Origin: Diplosphaera chodatii
Lineage: Eukaryota; Chlorophyta; Trebouxiophyceae; Prasiolales; Stichococcaceae
Assembly: GCA_032358165.1 (NCBI GenBank)
Contig: JAALGY010000012.1
Location: 1,302,001-1,366,000, forward strand
Reading direction: 5' to 3'
DNA length: 64,000 nt
Of this stretch, positions 58,585-64,000 are shown one piece after another. The notes below the pieces were generated by a model. That model searched no databases. It was given only the letters and a program-made list of their open reading frames with translations, and was not told the DNA's origin. How positions within the stretch are numbered: position 1 is the stretch's first letter; each line of letters begins with the position of its first letter. A program made the translations under genes and the position numbers.

Positions 58585-61534
58585 CTATGTGGTAGTCACC
58601 ACATCGGGTGGATGAATCAGAGGAGAACGCACCGGCAATAACACTTTGCAATGATAGATTTCATGCGGTGACAACAAAATCACACTCGCCTGGTTTGGCA
58701 GCGGCAAGTCAGCAAGGTGCTCGTGTGGGTGCTGCTGCTGCTGCTGCATCAGCGGCGCCTCCAAGTCATCACCAGAATCCGGCTGCGACTGCTCTGAGAG
58801 GCTACCATTGCCGCGGGCAGCACTGCACGACCAATGAATCACTGCATGACCAGCTGTCACACTAAGCGAGCCACATAGCACACTATGGTTTGAGGTCACC
58901 AGGCATGCGAGCATGCAGTCAGCATTGCATATGCAACAGCCACTGAGAGTGCGATCGGGGGGAGACTCCGCAAAAAGAACAGCGGAACCTGTTGTCGATG
59001 GTCAGCGAGTAGCCGATGGCGACTGTCATGAGCGCTGTGCCCAGCAGGAAGGGCGCGCCAGGGAAGTAGGGCAGCGGGCTGTCTGTCTTCGTGAACGCCG
59101 CAAACATGGCGGCAAACATGAGTGGACCGGTGCCAGTCGCCAGTGCCCTGGCCCCATACAATGCACCCTGCAGTCATTTGAGGAACTTTCCAAAAGCTGC
59201 ATACCTGCTATGTGCAAGGAGGATGGCCTCGTATGTGCACCATAGCATGCAAAGGTTACCAGCAGGGAACCATGCAACTTGCCTGGATGGTACCCTGCTC
59301 GCTGTCAGCCACATTGTTGGCCTTGATGCTGCTGATAGCCGGGAAGGACATGCCGCCCAGCGACCCCAGCGCCACCACTCCAAAGGCCTGCCAGAGGTGA
59401 GAGTGTCTCACTTTTACGATTCTGGCACATCACGGACATGAGACGTGATCTGAGCGGCTCCTCTGTCTCATCGATGACAGACCAGGACTTACTGTTGCAG
59501 CACAGCAGGCCTGCGCCTACCTGCCACTTTGCGGTGATAAAGGACACGAAAAACATCTCCACCAGCGCAGCTGTTAGCCCAACAGTGAGCACACGCGCCT
59601 CGCCCAGCCATTTGAGCATGTAGCGCAGCACTACTGTCTGGACTAAGAGACCGCACACCCCGAACATCTCAAACACCAGCGTCTGCACATCAGAAAACAG
59701 CTTTCACCTGGAGTCTAGCTGTTAAATGCAGCACTGTGGGCTCCTGTTGCTTCGATGGCATGGTCAGGCAAACTCAGTGCGCGCAGGCAGACAGATCACA
59801 GGAGTAGGTCTCAGGCACAAGGCAAGGCAGGGCAGATACACACCACATCCTGCACTGTGAAGTTGAAAAGCAGCTTGAAGTACTGGATGAGCAGGTCCCC
59901 CAGTCCGTCTGTTACAATGCCCGACACCATGAGGCATATCTGCAGAACAGCACTTGCTGCTTAGCAACATGCCTGCATGTTGGCCGCATCTGCACATACA
60001 ACACAGCAGACCATAGCAGGCTGCACATTATGCAACATACCGTCAGCCGCTTGAAGAGTTTGGAGCGGAACAGGATGCGTAATCCGGTGGTGTGCCCCAG
60101 CGCCTTAGCATTGCTGCTGTCCTGCAGCTGCCGTGCCTGCAACCCAACAAGCGTGCTTTAGGCATAAAGTCATGCTGGACATCTGTAACAATCAGCTGCT
60201 GTTGTCATAGGCAGGCATATACTGCCATCGACCCTGACAATACAAAGACGCATGGCAGAACACACCCACCTCCCGCATGGCCTCTGGCGACAAGGATTCC
60301 GGCACGCAAAAGTACACATATGCAACGCACAGCAGCCCGCAAGCACAGGCGCCATATGTGGCTGTCAGAGGGGACAGCATGCTGCCAATTGCCGGCCCAA
60401 TCAAGATGCCAACGCTGAATGATGCCATCAGAGCACCAAAACCCGTTGCCCTGGAAGCACACGTGCAGATTTGTATGTCGATGTCTACGGCATGTTGGCA
60501 CATTCTCAAATGTGCGGATTTGTATGTCCATGTCTACGGCATGTTGGCACGTTCTCAAACATGCATGGCCATGCACTGATCAAATATCACAGGAGGCCTA
60601 CCTGTAGCAGGGTGTGAGCAGGTCTGCAATGTAGGCGAGGCAGATCGAGATGATCGACACAAGGCCGCCGAATGCGCTAGCCGGGTAGTAAAACAGCAGC
60701 GAGGTGCCGAGCGTCAGGTGGCAGAGCAGAACGCCCAGAGGCAGCGAGCCTAGGCACATGGATGCCAGCAGGAATGGGCGCCGCCCCATGACATCGCTCC
60801 AGGTGCCCACCATCGGCGCCTGCAATTGTCGATCCCACCCTTGCATGCATTCATGATAGACCAGCTTCCGGCAGCAGCAAGCTGATTGATGTGCATCACG
60901 TGTCTACAATGAGTGTATGCAAGGTGTGATCCTCATGGCAACTGCACATGGCAACTGCACGGAAGCTTGCTTCTGACATTCTTCCATTTGTCATGCTCAC
61001 CATCAAGAAGGTCAGCACAGAGTTGGTGAAGAAAGAGGTGGAGGTGCTCCACCACACGACGTCTGAGTATGCATCCCGGCAATCAGGCGGCTGCTTGTGC
61101 GGATGAAAGTCCTCACAGTGCAGCTCGGAGCCGGCTCGCCGGCTGGCCATGAAGTCCAGCAGAAGGGCAGGCAACTGCACCACAACACTGCTGGCAATCG
61201 ATACGGTGTAATCATCGTTTGAGTCAGCAAACACAAGGACGATGGCCTTTCCCACGCTCACTAACCTGAGGGGCTATCATCGCAATGCCTGTACAGTGCA
61301 AACACGACATCGTAAGTATAACTCCATAGCGTCCAACCGATCAACAGGCAGAAAACAGGCATGCAGAGATGTTGCAGAGTGTGTATTGCAGAGTGTGTGT
61401 AACAGCTCACCGACGACATACAGCAGCGTCAGTGGGAAGATGCGCCACACGCCGGTGGCGCAGATGTCCCTCACCAGGCCGCGCTCAGGCGGGGCCGGCG
61501 GCGGAGACCGAGACCCCGTGTCATCCTCCCCCAT
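58585..61534 (-). CDS. Major facilitator superfamily transporter (TetA/HIAT1-like, 12 helices)
   Basis: Minus-strand exons 61534-61411, 61288-61266, 61174-61001, 60819-60602, 60450-60270, 60136-60041, 59939-59844, 59682-59521, 59387-59283, 59167-58989 and 58822-58585 join in phase to 531 residues. Helix 1 (WRIFPLTLLYVVGIAMIAPQ) is followed by a long luminal loop, then the MFS motif between helices 2 and 3, GTWSDVMGRRPFLLASM. FYYPASAFGGLVSIISICLA and FGALMASFSVGILIGPAIGS follow, and after a cytosolic loop (LFRSKLFKRL) the second half with FGVCGLLVQTVVLRYMLKWL, FGVVALGSLGGMSFPAISSI, ADSEQGTIQGALYGARAL and a last helix pair. The C-terminal 80 residues are polar with EAPLMQQQQQ, a possible sorting tail. 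The second exon is only 23 nt. One intron (59168-59282) uses a GC donor. The substrate is unknown. Confidence 0.9.
60468..60565. repeat. 49-bp tandem duplication in an MFS intron
   Basis: Two head-to-tail copies of a 49-bp unit beginning gatttgtatgtc (60468-60516 and 60517-60565) with a few mismatches, inside intron 60451-60601. Confidence 0.9.
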
Positions 61535-62304
61535 CTTGCAAATACCGTATCTACCTCCTCAGCAGTTGCAGAGCATCCACAGCGTCATATATATAGCGGC
61601 CAAAGCCTTCTGCGGTGCTAACAGCAAGCGATGCTGCAGGCCAAGTGGCGATGAACAGCGTTGATGTGGTCACACAATCCTGATGTGCATTAGAGAAGCA
61701 TGCGAGACCTTGGTGTAAGAACTTTTGCGCTTGCTCAAAGAGTGGATGATGCGGTGTCCGACAATGCACGACTGAACAGCGTAGCGTTCGAAGATAGTGC
61801 CGTCAGAGACGTATGCTGCAATCTTGAATGTATTGAAGTACGGCGGTCATGCACCAATGGTGCTTGGAACACTCTTCAGACACGGGGCTGGTGCGCACAT
61901 GTGCTAATGTGTCCAAGTTGGCACAGGTCTGACCGAGCACATGTCGTGGCAAATGTCAATGGATGCTTTGGAACGGCTTGATGGGGCAAAACCTGACCGG
62001 ACATTCCTTTCAGAGCAGGAGCCCTTCTATTAGCACACAGCATGCACAGCAGCGAGCTAACTGCCGCTTGCTCATTCATCGCCCGATCTGGGATCTGGCC
62101 AAATCATTGGACGCTCGACCTTGTCTGCCGCGTTGCTCGGGATTGTGTCGGGTTCCTGGCTGACGATCCTACCTTTGTCTTCCTACTCGGTCTCGACATT
62201 GTCGAATGCGGATCAAATTGCAGCTTGATTTCTTCCGGCGCGCACTGCTGAATCCCAAGCACCATTGCTAGTAGGCCGCATGCGCATCTCGGACGTTGTC
62301 AATC
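61535..62304. promoter_or_regulatory. Divergent promoter region MFS / SCC2-like gene
   Basis: 770 bp between divergent start codons. No coding signal; TATATATAG-like sequence at 61590-61600 is a weak TATA candidate for the minus-strand gene. Both promoters are expected here. Confidence 0.45.
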
Positions 62305-64000
62305 ATGAATGGCGCGCATGAGCTGGAGTTTAGGACGGCGCCGCGGCTGACCAACTTGCTTTACACGGATGCGCTGCCGCATCTGCCTCTTCCGCAAGCC
62401 CCTCAGCCGCTTAGTATTACAGCCAACGACACGCCGCCAACAGCCGCGGCTGCATATGCACAAGATCCAACTTTCTTGGAGCTAGCAGCCAGCTTGCTGC
62501 AGTCTGCCGACCTCTCTTACATGTGCGCCGTTACAATGCTGTTGGCTGATCTTGCAACACACTCTTGGCGAGCATGCATGCTGACCTGCCCCACTAGGCC
62601 ACACAACAGGCTGACATGTCGTGTACTGTGTCAACCAGCGAGGCTCGCGGCGCCTTGCCAGCCGCGGCAGCGCCCTGCGGGCCTCTGCATGCTGCGCTGC
62701 TGGCACAGCACCCGGCAGCGCTCGACACCGTCGTCCACCGTAAGCCCTCCGCACATGCTGGCCTCAATACAAGCATGCATGCATGCGTGCGTGCGTGCAT
62801 GCGGTACTGTAATGAGGACCTAAGCCTGTGGATGGGCTGCTGCAGATGTGGGCCCAGCCCTGCCGCCACTGCAGAAGCGGCACCTGACCCTTGCTGCAAC
62901 GCCGATGCAAGGCGCAGATGCAGGAGCTTCCCCGCCATCTGCGAATGCTGCCCAGGCACGCTTGCCATCGTCATCTGCATGCCCTTGGCCCCGCAAATGT
63001 CGAGATCCCCAGTTGATGACATGGCTATGGCTGAGTGAGGGCGCTACATGCACAGGCCAGCCCGTTAGCATCTGCAGAGATGGAGATTGATGAGGGAGTC
63101 ACTCTGCCTGTCAGACGCAAGCGCAGTGCCCGCAAGCCTGCACGGATGGCACCCATAGCCTTTGTTGCTGCAGACGAAGCAGGCAAGGCTGGACCATCGC
63201 ATCGTTCACGCATGTCTCCGCTACAGTCCCATGCTTGCAGAGGGTTTGCTGTCATGATGCTGGACGGTTGCCATGCTGCAGGTGCACTCCACACTGCTGT
63301 CGCTGCATTCCTGGATCATGGCGATCCTGCGCCACGCAGCAGCCAGATGAACACCCAGGACAGCACGCACCACACAGCCAAGGGGCTGCAATTGCTAGCA
63401 GAGGCAGCAAGCCGTGCCCGGGCTGCAGATGCTGTCAGCCTTGTAGACGCTGCGCTGCTGCGGCGGCTGCTGCTGGCGCTGGCTGCATGCACAAAGTCAG
63501 CAGGACATGCTCTCGTTCCGATGGCAGGCATCAATGTGAGTTTCAGAACAGTGTTCACAGTCTATCAATTGTGTGGCATGTGGTAGGCATAAGCTGCAGA
63601 TACTGATTGCCATGCTGTTCCCTCCAGGATCTGGATGCTGTGGGCACTATCTTTGCTTCGATGGACGCCACCGTGACAATCTTGGGCATCGCATCAGCAG
63701 AGGGCGTGGGACGGCAGGCAGTCCCTGAGGAGGCTCTAGATCAGGTCTGAGGCCCGCCTGAAGGGAAGCAGCGATTTGAGACATATCCTTTGGGCGAAAG
63801 GAGGGTCTCTTAGTGCCACCCAGGAGCATGGCCTCATGTTCTTGGGTGACGTGTATTCATGATGCGCAGGCATGCATGCTGCTGCGCCATCATCTGCTGC
63901 ACAATGTGCTAGCATTCCATGATGTCCGGCTCCAGCGGCTGCACAGACCTACACTGGCCAGTGAAGGTCCGCTTTTTGGGCTCGTAACACGGCACACCCA
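62305..64000 (+). CDS. Probable cohesin loader SCC2/NIPBL, N-terminal part
   Basis: Exons 62305-62522, 62639-62739, 62846-63034, 63078-63535, 63628-63744 and 63870-63960 join in phase and continue past the window. The N-terminus (RLTNLLYTDALPHLPLPQAP) resembles the short conserved start of plant SCC2. Later segments VSLVDAALLRRLLLALAACT, DLDAVGTIFASMDATVTILG and ACMLLRHHLLHNVLAFHDVR match in pattern the helical region of SCC2/NIPBL, where a helix ending in ATLTIL-like residues is followed by one around an EE-x-x-DQ segment. A basic patch VRRKRSARKPAR could be a nuclear signal. SCC2 with SCC4 loads cohesin on chromatin. The match is by memory of family features and rests on a partial protein; another HEAT-repeat nuclear protein is possible. 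Confidence 0.5.
62773..62804. repeat. Tetranucleotide microsatellite (GCAT/GCGT)n
   Basis: About eight tetranucleotide units of gcat or gcgt inside the second intron of the SCC2-like gene. Confidence 0.9.

Overview
This window is nuclear DNA of a green alga, most likely a core chlorophyte. The evidence is that almost every gene is cut into short exons (about 60-350 nt) by GT-AG introns. Exon and flanking DNA are GC-rich, with abundant CAG/GCA words. Extracellular proteins carry long (Ser-)Pro-rich stretches of the pherophorin / hydroxyproline-rich glycoprotein (HRGP) kind. Two genes have the TGTAA motif used by green algae as a poly(A) signal. Gene models were built by hand from splice sites. 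A model is called good when exon phases match and the summed coding length divides by three, which holds for nearly all of them.

Layout. 1-654: 3' end of a sugar-phosphate/nucleotide-sugar type transporter (+). 2079-23429: one giant HRGP gene (+) that fills a third of the window. It has a signal-anchor, a glycosylation-rich N-terminal domain, a short-period Ser-Pro region, about 14 kb of tandem repeats (58 copies of a unit of about 81 residues), a C-terminal non-repetitive domain and a final Pro-rich exon. As given, the reading frame is broken three times inside the repeat array. 23935-26486: COP1/SPA-type WD40 protein (-). 27984-29616: small organelle-targeted, membrane-anchored helical-repeat protein (-). 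30832-32401: unrecognised Cys-rich protein (-). 33159-34336: GNAT acetyltransferase (+). 34769-37586: unrecognised secreted protein with an internal duplicated motif (+). 37926-39722: SURF1 cytochrome-oxidase assembly factor (-). 40300-47433: GH5 endoglucanase with three C-terminal fungal-type cellulose-binding modules (+). 48098-49935: RNA polymerase subunit RPB5 (-). 50793-53516: tubulin-tyrosine-ligase family protein (+). 53866-55151: mitochondrial ribosomal protein uS15 (+). 55655-57893: unrecognised protein (-). 58585-61534: MFS transporter (-). 62305-end: start of a probable SCC2/NIPBL cohesin loader (+).

The genes are ordinary eukaryotic neighbours, not an operon. Several pairs are divergent with 0.6-0.9 kb between start codons (Cys-rich/GNAT, SURF1/GH5, RPB5/TTL, MFS/SCC2) and probably share promoter regions. 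Two products act in the mitochondrion (SURF1, uS15m) and two outside the cell or in its wall (HRGP, GH5 cellulase). No transposon, tRNA, rRNA or CRISPR array was found. The most striking element is the HRGP repeat array with its higher-order duplication and shared frame break.
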